Assembly (NCBI RefSeq): GCF_947497935.1
Contig: NZ_CANMIO010000002.1
Span: forward strand, 186,001-250,000
From: an uncultured Shewanella sp.
GTDB taxonomy: Bacteria > Pseudomonadota > Gammaproteobacteria > Enterobacterales > Shewanellaceae
Reading direction: 5' to 3'
DNA length: 64,000 nucleotides
Of the stretch, positions 7,956-16,918 are shown piece after piece. A program made the translations under genes and the position numbers. Each line of letters starts with the position of its first letter. Position 1 is the stretch's first letter. The notes under the pieces are model-generated. The model worked only from the letters and a program-made list of their open reading frames with translations, was not told the origin of the DNA and did no database searches.

Positions 7956-9764
7956 ATGAGTTTATTTAAGATAAAGAAATTGCATCAAACTGCGGTCTGC
8001 GCCTTAAGCCTTGCTTTGGCTGCGACCCCACAGTTGGGTTTTAGCCAGACGGCTGAAAGCAAAGAACATGCACCGACGCAGCAACATGAGAAGCATGGGG
8101 CTGTAAGCAAAGACTATTACTGCCCTATGCATCCAGAAGTGACTAGCCATGAGCCTGGTCGCTGCCCTGAGTGCAAGATGTTCCTCGTCAAAGATGAAGT
8201 AGCAGACAAATCCTCCACTATTGCGACGATTGAAAACTACTACTGCCCTATGCATCCAGAAGTGACTAGCCATGAACCTGGCCGTTGCCCTGAGTGCAAG
8301 ATGTTCCTCGTCAAAGATGAAGTTAAAGATGAAATCACAGGTGAAGTAACTGATGAAGCATCTAACTCAGCAACTTCAGCGGCGGTTGAAAACTATTACT
8401 GCCCTATGCATCCAGAAGTGACCAGCCATGAACCTGGTCGCTGTCCAGAGTGCAAGATGTTCTTAGTTAAAGAAGAGGAAGAAGAGAGCACTGACAAGCA
8501 TACGGATCATAATCACCCAACAACAGATTCGAAAGCCCCACAATCTCAAGCAGATAAGATATTAAGCCAACCTAAGCCAACCCTTGCACCCGCAGCGCAA
8601 AGTAGCGGCGATGGCAATATAAAGTACGTATGCCCTATGCATCCACACGTTGTTTCCGATGTTCCGGGATCCTGCCCGATATGCGGTATGGATCTTGAGA
8701 AAGTCACTATCGGCGGCGTCGGTGAAGAAGTTGTCGTTGGTGTATCAGGCGGTATGCAGCAAGCCTTAGGCATGCGCAGCGAGCAAGTCACCGAAGGTAC
8801 GCTATGGAAGCTGGTGAAAACCATCGGCACGGTGGAGTATAACGAGAACGCCATCGGTCATAGCCATACTCGCGTCAATGGCTGGATTGAAACCTTAATG
8901 GTACATAACGTCGGTCAACGGGTGAAGAAAGGAGAATTGCTTTATGAGCTTTACTCTCCGGAGCTGATTAACGCTCAAGATGACTATATGCAAGCAGTCG
9001 ACTACCTCAAGCAAGACAAAAGCCGTGGCCAAGGTTTATTGCGCAAGGCGCGCCTACGCCTTGAGTTATTAGGAGTCAGCTCGGCAACAATCAAACAGCT
9101 TGAGCGTACAGGCAAGACTGTCTATCGCGTGCCATTTTATGCCGAGCAAGATGGCTTTATCAGCAAGCTTACCGTACGTCACGGCATGTATGTTCAACCC
9201 GGCGATACCCTGTTTGAAATAGTCGATTTAAGCAGTGTGTGGATTATTGCCGATGTGTTTGAAAATGAACAGAGCTGGCTTGAGCAGGGCCGCCCAGTGG
9301 AAGTCACCTCTGCCGCTCAAGGGCTATTCGATCTCGAGTCGACCATAGACTATATCTATCCAGAGCTGGATCCTGTCTCACGCGCGATGCGAGTGCGGAT
9401 TAAGCTAGACAATCCCAAGAAGTTACTTAAACCTGGCACCTTGGTCGATGTGAAACTATTCGGTGGCCCTAAGCGAGAAGTGCTGGCTATCCCAACCGAA
9501 GCACTGATCCTCACGGGTCGCGAGAATCGCGTAGTCGTCCAGCGTGACGATAACCGTTTTGCTTCTGTTCCCGTCAAAGTTGGCATGATTGCCCAAGGCA
9601 AGGCTGAGATTATCGAAGGCCTAAAGGTTGGCGACAAGGTGATTGTTTCTGGTCAGTTCTTATTAGACTCAGAAGCCAGTATTCAGGGCAGCTTGCAGCG
9701 CTTAAGTGGTAGTAATAGCGGCGAGAATAATAACGCTGCTAGCGATCCACACGCAAACCACTAA
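7956..9764 (+). CDS. cusB: CusB-like RND periplasmic adaptor with four N-terminal HMBDs
   Basis: Membrane-fusion protein linking an RND pump to an outer-membrane channel. 602 residues, about 200 more than E. coli CusB. After a signal peptide (1-30) come four HMBD units at about 56-78, 97-119, 149-171 and 226-248. The first three are near-identical and read CPECKMFLVK, with Lys where the fourth has the usual Gly (CPICGMDLEK). The remainder is a standard adaptor: GWIETLMVHNVGQRV lipoyl half, helical hairpin near 330-380, beta-barrel and C-terminal QGKAEIIEGLKVGDKVIV. TGGAGATAAGG precedes the ATG. Operon with cusA, 13 bases apart. Confidence 0.92.
   Translation: MSLFKIKKLHQTAVCALSLALAATPQLGFSQTAESKEHAPTQQHEKHGAVSKDYYCPMHPEVTSHEPGRCPECKMFLVKDEVADKSSTIATIENYYCPMHPEVTSHEPGRCPECKMFLVKDEVKDEITGEVTDEASNSATSAAVENYYCPMHPEVTSHEPGRCPECKMFLVKEEEEESTDKHTDHNHPTTDSKAPQSQADKILSQPKPTLAPAAQSSGDGNIKYVCPMHPHVVSDVPGSCPICGMDLEKVTIGGVGEEVVVGVSGGMQQALGMRSEQVTEGTLWKLVKTIGTVEYNENAIGHSHTRVNGWIETLMVHNVGQRVKKGELLYELYSPELINAQDDYMQAVDYLKQDKSRGQGLLRKARLRLELLGVSSATIKQLERTGKTVYRVPFYAEQDGFISKLTVRHGMYVQPGDTLFEIVDLSSVWIIADVFENEQSWLEQGRPVEVTSAAQGLFDLESTIDYIYPELDPVSRAMRVRIKLDNPKKLLKPGTLVDVKLFGGPKREVLAIPTEALILTGRENRVVVQRDDNRFASVPVKVGMIAQGKAEIIEGLKVGDKVIVSGQFLLDSEASIQGSLQRLSGSNSGENNNAASDPHANH
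8114..8475 (+). repeat. triplicated HMBD-coding segment in cusB
   Basis: Three copies (about 8114-8205, 8237-8325 and 8390-8475) of a unit reading TACTGCCCTATGCATCCAG, differing by only a few bases; linkers between them vary in length and sequence. Confidence 0.8.
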
Positions 9765-9777
9765 TCGGAGACTGATT

Positions 9778-12700
9778 ATGCTAGAAAAAATTATCAGTGC
9801 CTCGATTAAACAGCGAGCTATGGTGTTAGTCCTTACTGCGGTGATAGCCCTAATCGGCTATCAGGCGATGCGCATGACGCCTCTGGATGCACTGCCTGAT
9901 TTGTCTGATGTACAGGTTATTGTCAAAACCTCCTATCCGGGGCAAGCGCCACAATTAGTGGAAGATCAGATAACCTATCCGTTATCCACCGCCATGCTGG
10001 CGGTGCCGGGCGCGAAAACCGTACGTGGTTTTTCAATGTTCGGTGACTCTTACGTCTACATTATTTTTGAAGACGGCACCGACATCTATTGGGCTCGTTC
10101 ACGGGTTTTAGAATACCTGTCGCAAACTCAAGGTCAGCTGCCAGATAGCGTTACGCCAACTTTAGGCCCCGACGCGTCGGGTGTGGGCTGGGTGTTCCAA
10201 TACGCCTTAGTCGACCGTAAGGGTAAGCATGACTTAGCTCAGCTACGCTCGTTACAGGATTGGTTTTTAAAACTTGAGCTGCAAAGTGTTGAAGGCGTAT
10301 CAGAGGTGGCCACCATTGGCGGCATGGAACAGTCTTATCAGATCATCGTCGATCCTCATAAATTGGCGCTGTATCAGATTGATTTGATGACGGTCAAAAA
10401 TGCCTTAGATAACTCCAACAGCTCCACTGGTGGTTCGGTTATCGAGATGGCTGAAGCCGAGTATATGATCACCTCTACGGGTTATCGCCAAACCTTGGCT
10501 GACTTTGAAGAGATCCCACTGGGTATCGTTTCGGAATCTGGCACGCCAGTATTGATGAAGGACGTGGCGCAGCTGCGCACTGGCCCCGCCGCACGCCGTG
10601 GTATCGCCGAGCTTAACGGTGAAGGCGAAGTGGTGGGTGGCATCGTGGTGATGCGTTACGGCGAGAATGCCCTCGCGACCATCAATAATGTTAAGCAGAA
10701 GCTGCAAGAGATTGAAAACGGACTACCCGATGGCGTTGAGTTAGTAATCACTTACGATCGCTCGGAGCTCATTCTCAACTCGGTGGATAACCTTAAGCAT
10801 AAAGTGCTAGAAGAGATGCTTGTAGTCGCAGTCATCTGCCTGATCTTCCTGCTACACGCCCGCTCGACATTAGTGGCGATTATCTCGCTGCCGATCTCGA
10901 TCCTTATCAGCTTTATCGTGATGAACATGATTGGCGTCAACGCCAATATCATGAGCTTAGGCGGTATTGCTATCGCCATTGGCGCCGTGGTGGATGCCGC
11001 CATTGTAATGGTTGAAAACACCCACAAACACCTAGAACATTATCGAGAGCAGCATAATGGTGCCACACCCACGGGTGAAGCCCATTGGGAGTTGGTACGC
11101 AAAGCATCTGTTGAGGTGGGGCCGGCGCTGTTTTTCAGTTTGCTGATCATCACCTTAAGTTTTGTTCCGGTATTTGCGCTAGAGGCGCAAGAAGGACGCC
11201 TGTTCCATCCGCTAGCCTTCACCAAAACCTTTGCCATGGCTGCGAGCGCCATATTGGCAATCACCTTAATCCCGGTATTAATGGGCTATTTCGTTCGCGG
11301 TAAGATCCCCGATGAGCGTAAGAACCCCATCAGCCGATTTTTAATTGCGATTTACGAGCCTACGCTACGCCTTGTGTTACGCTTTCCCAAGACCACCATC
11401 TTGTTGGCAATGCTAACTCTCGCAAGTGCTATCTACCCTATGACTAAGATGGGTAGTGAATTTATGCCTGAACTTGAAGAAGGCGATCTGCTCTATATGC
11501 CAACCACGCTGCCAAGCGTCAGTGCAGGTAAGGCTGCGGAGATCTTGCAGCAAACCGACAGGCTGATAAAAACCGTACCAGAGGTTAAACGGGTATTTGG
11601 TAAGGTCGGCCGCGCCATGACGGCAACGGATCCGGCGCCGCTAACCATGTTAGAGACCACCATCATGCTAAATCCTCGTGACACTTGGCGAGAAGGCATG
11701 ACACTGGAGGGCATTATTGCGGAGCTACAGAAAACCGTCAAAGTACCCGGCATGACCAACGCTTGGGTGCAGCCGATCAAGACTCGTATCGATATGCTTT
11801 CTACCGGCGTGAGAACCCCTGTCGGCATTAAAATATCTGGTGCCGACATTGATGAGTTACAGCGTATAGGTACAGAGATAGAAGCCGTAGTAAGCAAACT
11901 CCCCGGCACTGAATCTGCATTTGCCCAGCGCACCAGCGGTGGACGCTATATTGATATCGAACCCAATCTTAAGAATGCAGCCCGCTACGGAATGACCCTA
12001 AAGGACATTCAAGACGTGGTGCAGATGGCGATTGGGGGGATGCAGGTGGGCCAATCTATTCAAGGCCAAGAACGCTACCCAATCAATATCCGCTACCCTC
12101 GTGAACTACGCGATAGTATCGAAAAGCTGGAAGATCTGCCGGTGCTCACTAAGACGGGGAAATACCTGCCCTTAGGCAATCTCGCGAGTATCAGCATCAG
12201 CGATGGTGCGCCTATGCTGGCCAGTGAAAACGGCCGCTTGATTAGTTGGGTATTTGTCGATTTGAAAGATATCTCTATCGGCGAATACATCACAACGGCT
12301 AGAGCCGCACTGGATAAACAGATCAGCTTACCACCGCGCTATAGCTATAGCTTTGCTGGTCAATATGAGTATATGCAGCGTGTTGAAGCCAAGATGCAGT
12401 TGGTCGTTCCCTTGATGCTTGCGGTGATCTTCATGTTACTCATGATGACCTTTAGCTCATTTATACAAGCATCGGTCATCATGTTAAGCCTGCCCTTCTC
12501 CCTCGTGGGAAGCGCTTGGTTGCTGTACTTGTTGAACTTTGATTTCTCCGTTGCCGTATCTGTGGGAATGATAGCGCTGGCAGGCGTTGCAGCTGAGTTT
12601 GGCGTAGTGATGCAGGTCTATTTGAATAACAGCATAAGGGATCGAAAACTCGCGGGCCTATACAGTAAGCGCAGTGACTTGAGCGAAGCGCTTATCCACG

Positions 12701-12915
12701 GTGCGGTAATGCGTATTCGTCCTAAGGCGATGACAGTCGCGACTATCTTCTTCGGCCTGTTACCAATCATGTGGGGGAGTGGTACGGGTAATGAGGTGAT
12801 GCAGAAGATCGCCGCCCCTATGGTGGGTGGCATGGTCACCGCGCCTATCTTGTCGCTGTTTGTGATCCCGGCAATCTACTTGCTGATCTATGGCCGCTCT
12901 TTAAGTAAGGAATAG
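9778..12915 (+). CDS. cusA: CusA-type Cu(I)/Ag(I) RND efflux pump
   Basis: Inner-membrane RND pump, 1045 residues with 12 expected membrane helices, exporting Cu(I)/Ag(I) from the periplasm or cytoplasm. Start ATG 9778 follows CGGAG; the frame is open upstream into cusB but MLEKIISASIKQR is the family N-terminus. Met574 (LLYMP), Met624 (LTMLET) and Met673 (RIDMLSTG) line up one residue beyond E. coli CusA M573, M623 and M672, the copper relay. Asp406 in GAVVDAAIV matches the proton-relay Asp405. No outer-membrane factor (cusC), cusF or cusRS is nearby, so the channel must come from elsewhere. Confidence 0.95.
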   Translation: MLEKIISASIKQRAMVLVLTAVIALIGYQAMRMTPLDALPDLSDVQVIVKTSYPGQAPQLVEDQITYPLSTAMLAVPGAKTVRGFSMFGDSYVYIIFEDGTDIYWARSRVLEYLSQTQGQLPDSVTPTLGPDASGVGWVFQYALVDRKGKHDLAQLRSLQDWFLKLELQSVEGVSEVATIGGMEQSYQIIVDPHKLALYQIDLMTVKNALDNSNSSTGGSVIEMAEAEYMITSTGYRQTLADFEEIPLGIVSESGTPVLMKDVAQLRTGPAARRGIAELNGEGEVVGGIVVMRYGENALATINNVKQKLQEIENGLPDGVELVITYDRSELILNSVDNLKHKVLEEMLVVAVICLIFLLHARSTLVAIISLPISILISFIVMNMIGVNANIMSLGGIAIAIGAVVDAAIVMVENTHKHLEHYREQHNGATPTGEAHWELVRKASVEVGPALFFSLLIITLSFVPVFALEAQEGRLFHPLAFTKTFAMAASAILAITLIPVLMGYFVRGKIPDERKNPISRFLIAIYEPTLRLVLRFPKTTILLAMLTLASAIYPMTKMGSEFMPELEEGDLLYMPTTLPSVSAGKAAEILQQTDRLIKTVPEVKRVFGKVGRAMTATDPAPLTMLETTIMLNPRDTWREGMTLEGIIAELQKTVKVPGMTNAWVQPIKTRIDMLSTGVRTPVGIKISGADIDELQRIGTEIEAVVSKLPGTESAFAQRTSGGRYIDIEPNLKNAARYGMTLKDIQDVVQMAIGGMQVGQSIQGQERYPINIRYPRELRDSIEKLEDLPVLTKTGKYLPLGNLASISISDGAPMLASENGRLISWVFVDLKDISIGEYITTARAALDKQISLPPRYSYSFAGQYEYMQRVEAKMQLVVPLMLAVIFMLLMMTFSSFIQASVIMLSLPFSLVGSAWLLYLLNFDFSVAVSVGMIALAGVAAEFGVVMQVYLNNSIRDRKLAGLYSKRSDLSEALIHGAVMRIRPKAMTVATIFFGLLPIMWGSGTGNEVMQKIAAPMVGGMVTAPILSLFVIPAIYLLIYGRSLSKE

Positions 12916-12936
12916 CTTTAAGCTTTACCGCAATGA

Positions 12937-12964
12937 AACAGGGTCGCAATATTGCGACCCTGTT
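12937..12964. terminator. terminator between cusA and the VOC gene
   Basis: Perfect 28-base palindrome AACAGGGTCGCAAT / ATTGCGACCCTGTT placed between two convergent genes, so it can serve both. No clear T-run, so confidence is moderate. Confidence 0.65.
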
Positions 12965-12988
12965 ACTTCCTACATTAAGCATTTAATC

Positions 12989-13771
12989 CTAATTGCCCAT
13001 ACGCAGCTCTATAATCGAAAAGAAGCCGCCGCTTGGGTCGTTAATCACCGCAAAACGTCCGACATTGGGAATATCAGTTGATGGCACACAAACCTTGCCT
13101 CCGAACTCCTCTACCTGCTTCACCTTTGAATCGCAGTCATCTACAGTGAAATAGATCATCCAATGAGCAGGCATGTCACCCCATTCCTGCGTCATTGCCA
13201 TCATGCCACCAATATCTTGAGAGCCTACCTGCCATTCGGTGTAGTCCATCCCCTCCATATTGCTGTCCCTAACCCCCCACCCAAACACATGCGGGTAAAA
13301 CTGCTTGGCTTCCTCAGGATCACGACAAGCAAGCTCTACCCAGCATAGGGTGTGAGTTTCTGCCGCGCGTTGTGCCCCGATGTGATTCTTAGCTTGCCAG
13401 AGCGCAAATCTGGCACCTTCAGGATCTTGAACTATCGCCATTCTTCCCGCCTCGCCCACATCATGGGGGCCAATCAAAAGAGTGCCACCAGCTCCAGTGA
13501 CATCGACCAAGGAGGCATCTAGATTTTCTACCGCAAAGTACACAGTCCACTGCGTCGTATCGCCGTTGGCTATCATCTCTTCAGGCAACTGATACATGGC
13601 ACCAATATCGTCACCATCGATAGCGAGCATGCTATAGGTACCTTGTGGTATTGGCATATCAACAACTTCCCAACCAAACAAAGCTTTATAAAACTGCTTA
13701 CTGGCATCGATATCCAAAGAGGCTAACTCCATCCAGCATGGCTGGCCCTGAAAATATTGATCAACTTTCAT
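12989..13771 (-). CDS. VOC (glyoxalase/dioxygenase superfamily) two-domain protein
   Basis: About 260 residues made of two vicinal-oxygen-chelate repeats. Each begins with a PCWMELAS.D or LCWVELACRD strand, continues with KQFY..LFGW and VFGW, and ends with G..A...DPEGA.FALW or G.FAVINDPSGGFFSI. This is the CFP32/glyoxylase-like group; substrate is unknown. I chose the ATG at 13769-13771 (MKVDQYFQ); an in-frame ATG at 13783 and longer starts to 13837 are possible but add sequence unlike the family. Single gene, convergent with cusA. Confidence 0.8.
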   Translation of the reverse strand: MKVDQYFQGQPCWMELASLDIDASKQFYKALFGWEVVDMPIPQGTYSMLAIDGDDIGAMYQLPEEMIANGDTTQWTVYFAVENLDASLVDVTGAGGTLLIGPHDVGEAGRMAIVQDPEGARFALWQAKNHIGAQRAAETHTLCWVELACRDPEEAKQFYPHVFGWGVRDSNMEGMDYTEWQVGSQDIGGMMAMTQEWGDMPAHWMIYFTVDDCDSKVKQVEEFGGKVCVPSTDIPNVGRFAVINDPSGGFFSIIELRMGN

Positions 13772-13962
13772 CTTAAATTCCATGATTAACGGCGACCTAA
13801 TCCTTTGAGTTAAGACCGCTTTGCACCAACTGTCCAACTCGCCGCCGAAAATCTCTTATCGCCAACCGAAATAGACCCTAAGCATGCTCAATTGAGATAA
13901 GCCTCAAATTTAAAACTAATGGACTATAATCTAGATCTAGCCATCATCACGGAAGATTGACA

Positions 13963-15153
13963 GTGCCTGTATTAGAACGAAGTTTACGTTACCTCTTTGT
14001 CCCTGTTGTCATCACCTTTCTCTATATCGTGGTCACTCAGCACCTATCGACAATATGGCAAGGCTGGCTACCTAAAATAAATGAGCTGCCCTATTATTTA
14101 CTCGGCATCTCTGCAGTACTGGCACTGCAGTTTAATTGTTGGCGTATTAGTTACCTGTCGCTACTGCTGCTTGGGTACTACTACTTTGAATCGAGCCCGG
14201 TATTGCTTCCTGAAATGGCCCTATTGAATCAAGAGCAGGTGATCCTTGCTGGTAGCTTAATAATTACTTTCTTTGCCGCATTCAAAGACAGGGGCCTATT
14301 TTCAGTATATTTTTTCAAGTCAATTCTCGCGGTGGGGCTATGTGTCATTTTAACCTTAGGCTGGAGTGCTGCGATTACCTACCTCAACTCCGTCGATGCA
14401 GGGTTACTGCCAAATACACTCAAACTCCTCACTTCTTCATATGTTCCCATCGGCATTTCATGCATAGTACTTTGTACTTTTACCATTTGCCGCGCGACAG
14501 GTGTCGACTCCGCAATTATGGTCACACTATTCATCTGGCTATTTCATTTCTATCTGCCCAATGAGTTACCCCTGTCACTATTGCTAACCATACTAGCCAT
14601 AGCATACTTAATCTCTATCTTAGTCAGGAGCCATAACCTTGCCTACAGAGATGAGCTGACAGGGCTAGGCTCCCGTCGCTCCCTAAATACCTTGGCCCAA
14701 TCACTCAATAAGCACTATTGCCTCGCCATGGTTGATATCGACCACTTTAAAACCTTTAATGACACCTATGGCCATGATGTTGGTGATCAAGTGTTGCACT
14801 TGGTGGCGAAGAAACTCAGTAAGATCCAAGGGGGTGGCAAGGTATTTCGCTATGGCGGAGAAGAATTCACCATAGTGTTCGCGAATAAAAACATAGAAGC
14901 GGTATTGCCTCTATTGGAAGAGATCCGACGCAAAATCAGTCAATACAATATTGTGCTACGAAATCAGAGCCGTAAAAATAAGAGTAGACTTGATAGAAAT
15001 ACCAAACATAAACCGAATCAGACAGTGAACATTACCATTTCAATCGGGGTGGCCGAACAGCACGGTGAAGGCACATTCGAAAATACCTTGAAGAGAGCCG
15101 ATAAGGCCCTCTACAAGGCGAAGAACAATGGTCGTAATTTGGTATTTGCCTAG
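13963..15153 (+). CDS. membrane-anchored GGDEF diguanylate cyclase
   Basis: Makes the second messenger c-di-GMP. About 396 residues: the N-terminal 215 or so form six to seven hydrophobic helices with no recognised sensor, followed by a GGDEF domain (DELTGLGSRRSLN; active-site GGEEF at 298-302; SIGVAE). The RxxD inhibitory site normally just before GGEEF is absent. A basic insert (SRKNKSRLDRNTKHK) separates GGEEF from SIGVAE. GTG 13963 is preferred because GGAAG at 13951-13955 lies seven bases before it; a TTG at 13957 would be too close. Confidence 0.88.
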   Translation: MPVLERSLRYLFVPVVITFLYIVVTQHLSTIWQGWLPKINELPYYLLGISAVLALQFNCWRISYLSLLLLGYYYFESSPVLLPEMALLNQEQVILAGSLIITFFAAFKDRGLFSVYFFKSILAVGLCVILTLGWSAAITYLNSVDAGLLPNTLKLLTSSYVPIGISCIVLCTFTICRATGVDSAIMVTLFIWLFHFYLPNELPLSLLLTILAIAYLISILVRSHNLAYRDELTGLGSRRSLNTLAQSLNKHYCLAMVDIDHFKTFNDTYGHDVGDQVLHLVAKKLSKIQGGGKVFRYGGEEFTIVFANKNIEAVLPLLEEIRRKISQYNIVLRNQSRKNKSRLDRNTKHKPNQTVNITISIGVAEQHGEGTFENTLKRADKALYKAKNNGRNLVFA

Positions 15154-15181
15154 TACAAGTTTTTGCCTAGCAAGTCACAAG

Positions 15182-15205
15182 CCCCCAAGCCTTATGTCTT
15201 GGGGG
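15182..15205. terminator. hairpin between convergent GGDEF and hlyD-family genes
   Basis: Stem CCCCCAAG / CTTGGGGG with an eight-base loop, between the two convergent stop codons. Confidence 0.6.
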
Positions 15206-15216
15206 GACAGATATAA

Positions 15217-16440
15217 CTAGATAGAATAAAAGTAGTAGATTTGTGACTTCATTCTAATCACGATTCCACGGATCACATCTAAGAATGCTAAGAACTCAAT
15301 CGGTTTAGTGCCAGAGATCCACGCTAGGCCAACCGACCCCACAGGAATGTCGTAATCACCGGTTTCGGTCAGTTTAAGTCTGACAAAGTGGTGCTTATTA
15401 TTCAGGTTCTGCCCCGTGGTTTGCCTTACGTTATCGTCTAAGGCGAGCAAGCGTCCCTGCGACTCACCAGTCGCTTCTACTATGCCCTCAACTTCGGCGC
15501 TAAACACCTTACCAGGGTAAACCGCAGAGGCGAACTCAGCTAGCTGACCCACCTTAACGTTGCGAATAGCCTGGTGGTTTACCCGCATCAATACATATTT
15601 TTCGTTAGTGTACATCTGCATGCGCGGCGCAACACCGACATACTGGCCTTCACGCATAATGAAGTTTGTCACGTAGCCATCTGTTGGTGCATAGATCTTG
15701 GTGTTATCTATGTTCCACTGAGCTTGAGCGACATTTTCATGCTCACTATTGAGATCAGATTGACGACTCTCTACAGCCAAACGAGACTTTTCAATATTCA
15801 GCAATGCCGTATGCTCAGCCATCTGCGCCTTCTCAATTTGAGTCGAGTAGGTCTGCACCTGTGCATTAGCCAGATCGACCGCCGTTTGCTGCTCATCTAA
15901 CTGACTCTTAGTGATGGTATCGGGCACCACGCGGTTCTGCTCGACAAAACGTGCCAATGTCTTCTGTTTCCAGGCTAGATCTTTAGACGCTGCATCTAGC
16001 TGATTCTTGGTAATGCTGACGTCGGCTATCGCCACTTCATGCTGCTTCAAGGCTAGCTTTACATCTTCGTTAGCCAAAGACAGGTTTACCTTTGCGGTTT
16101 CCTGCGCCACCAACGCCTTATTCAACGCAATTTGATAGGGCTCGGCATCTAAATCATAAATAAGCTGACCAGCCTCAACCTGTTGGTTAGGCTTCACATA
16201 GATATTCTCGACCTTGCCGCGGATCTGAGAGTTTGCCGGACGCAGTTGAATATGGGGCGATTGCACCAAAGAGCCACCCGACAGATCCATTGGGGTGTAA
16301 TTAAGTAAACCCACCCATACAAACATCAGCCAGCCTGTGCCACCCAAATATGCGAAGGCCTTACTATAGGTGTTCCATGGCATACCAATTAGGCGCAGAA
16401 GATAAATGAATAGTGCCCATACGGCTAATCCTTCAAGCAT
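15217..16440 (-). CDS. HlyD/EmrA family membrane fusion protein (YiaV-like)
   Basis: Periplasmic adaptor of 407 residues with two N-terminal hydrophobic segments (about 4-20 and 30-48). A lipoyl half (GKVENIYVKPNQQVEAGQ) lies near residues 75-92, a long coiled coil at about 105-225, and the second lipoyl half and barrel (APTDGYVTNFIMREGQYV) follow. Proteins of this kind export small molecules with an inner-membrane partner, or act alone with a small membrane protein. The start overlaps the stop of the DUF3302-like gene by eight bases, so the two are translationally coupled, as in the E. coli yiaW-yiaV pair. No pump gene is adjacent. Confidence 0.85.
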   Translation of the reverse strand: MLEGLAVWALFIYLLRLIGMPWNTYSKAFAYLGGTGWLMFVWVGLLNYTPMDLSGGSLVQSPHIQLRPANSQIRGKVENIYVKPNQQVEAGQLIYDLDAEPYQIALNKALVAQETAKVNLSLANEDVKLALKQHEVAIADVSITKNQLDAASKDLAWKQKTLARFVEQNRVVPDTITKSQLDEQQTAVDLANAQVQTYSTQIEKAQMAEHTALLNIEKSRLAVESRQSDLNSEHENVAQAQWNIDNTKIYAPTDGYVTNFIMREGQYVGVAPRMQMYTNEKYVLMRVNHQAIRNVKVGQLAEFASAVYPGKVFSAEVEGIVEATGESQGRLLALDDNVRQTTGQNLNNKHHFVRLKLTETGDYDIPVGSVGLAWISGTKPIEFLAFLDVIRGIVIRMKSQIYYFYSI

Positions 16441-16780
16441 TGGTTTGCTCCTCTTTTACTGCCGAATCATTCGCTATTGCTTGCGGCTCTTTTTCACGCC
16501 ACACATCTCGTATTCGCCTCAATGCTTTCTCGCCATCAACGAAAGCGACTATCACGGCGACAACCCAGACCCAGTGCCAGATGAAGCCTATCCAGGTGAG
16601 TGCGGTGATCAGCCCTATCTGATGATGCTGCTCCTTGTGGGCCTTATTAATTGGCAGCTCATGAATTTTCCAGAACCCATAAGCAGCTGCTGCAACCGTA
16701 AGCACCATCACGACTGCTGCGACGCCATGCAGGGCGCTATCCACGCCAGAATCGACGAATGGCATACTGAACAGACTCAT
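16433..16780 (-). CDS. small inner-membrane protein, probably DUF3302 (YiaW-like)
   Basis: About 115 residues with two membrane segments (about 17-38 and 60-83). The KIHELPINKAHKEQ loop before the second helix resembles the ILHDIPYLIAKKR loop of E. coli YiaW. The charged C-terminus is cytoplasmic by inference. ATG 16780 is chosen over the TTG at 16795 because GAGG lies nine bases before it. It precedes and overlaps the HlyD-family gene, the same order as yiaW-yiaV; likely the inner-membrane partner of that adaptor. Confidence 0.65.
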   Translation of the reverse strand: MSLFSMPFVDSGVDSALHGVAAVVMVLTVAAAAYGFWKIHELPINKAHKEQHHQIGLITALTWIGFIWHWVWVVAVIVAFVDGEKALRRIRDVWREKEPQAIANDSAVKEEQTNA

Positions 16781-16918
16781 AGAAAGAAACCTCAAAAAAG
16801 TGTTTTGGCTGCGTAGTTTGCCCGTCGCAATATTAAGAGCAAGACTAGATACACTTATGTATCAATTACTCCCACTTTATGATTCAATCAGACCTTAATT
16901 GTCACTAGGATAATCGCC

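Noticed and set aside
10405-12839. Several open frames antisense to cusA
   Set aside because: Shadows of a long coding sequence; none has a plausible start or family resemblance.
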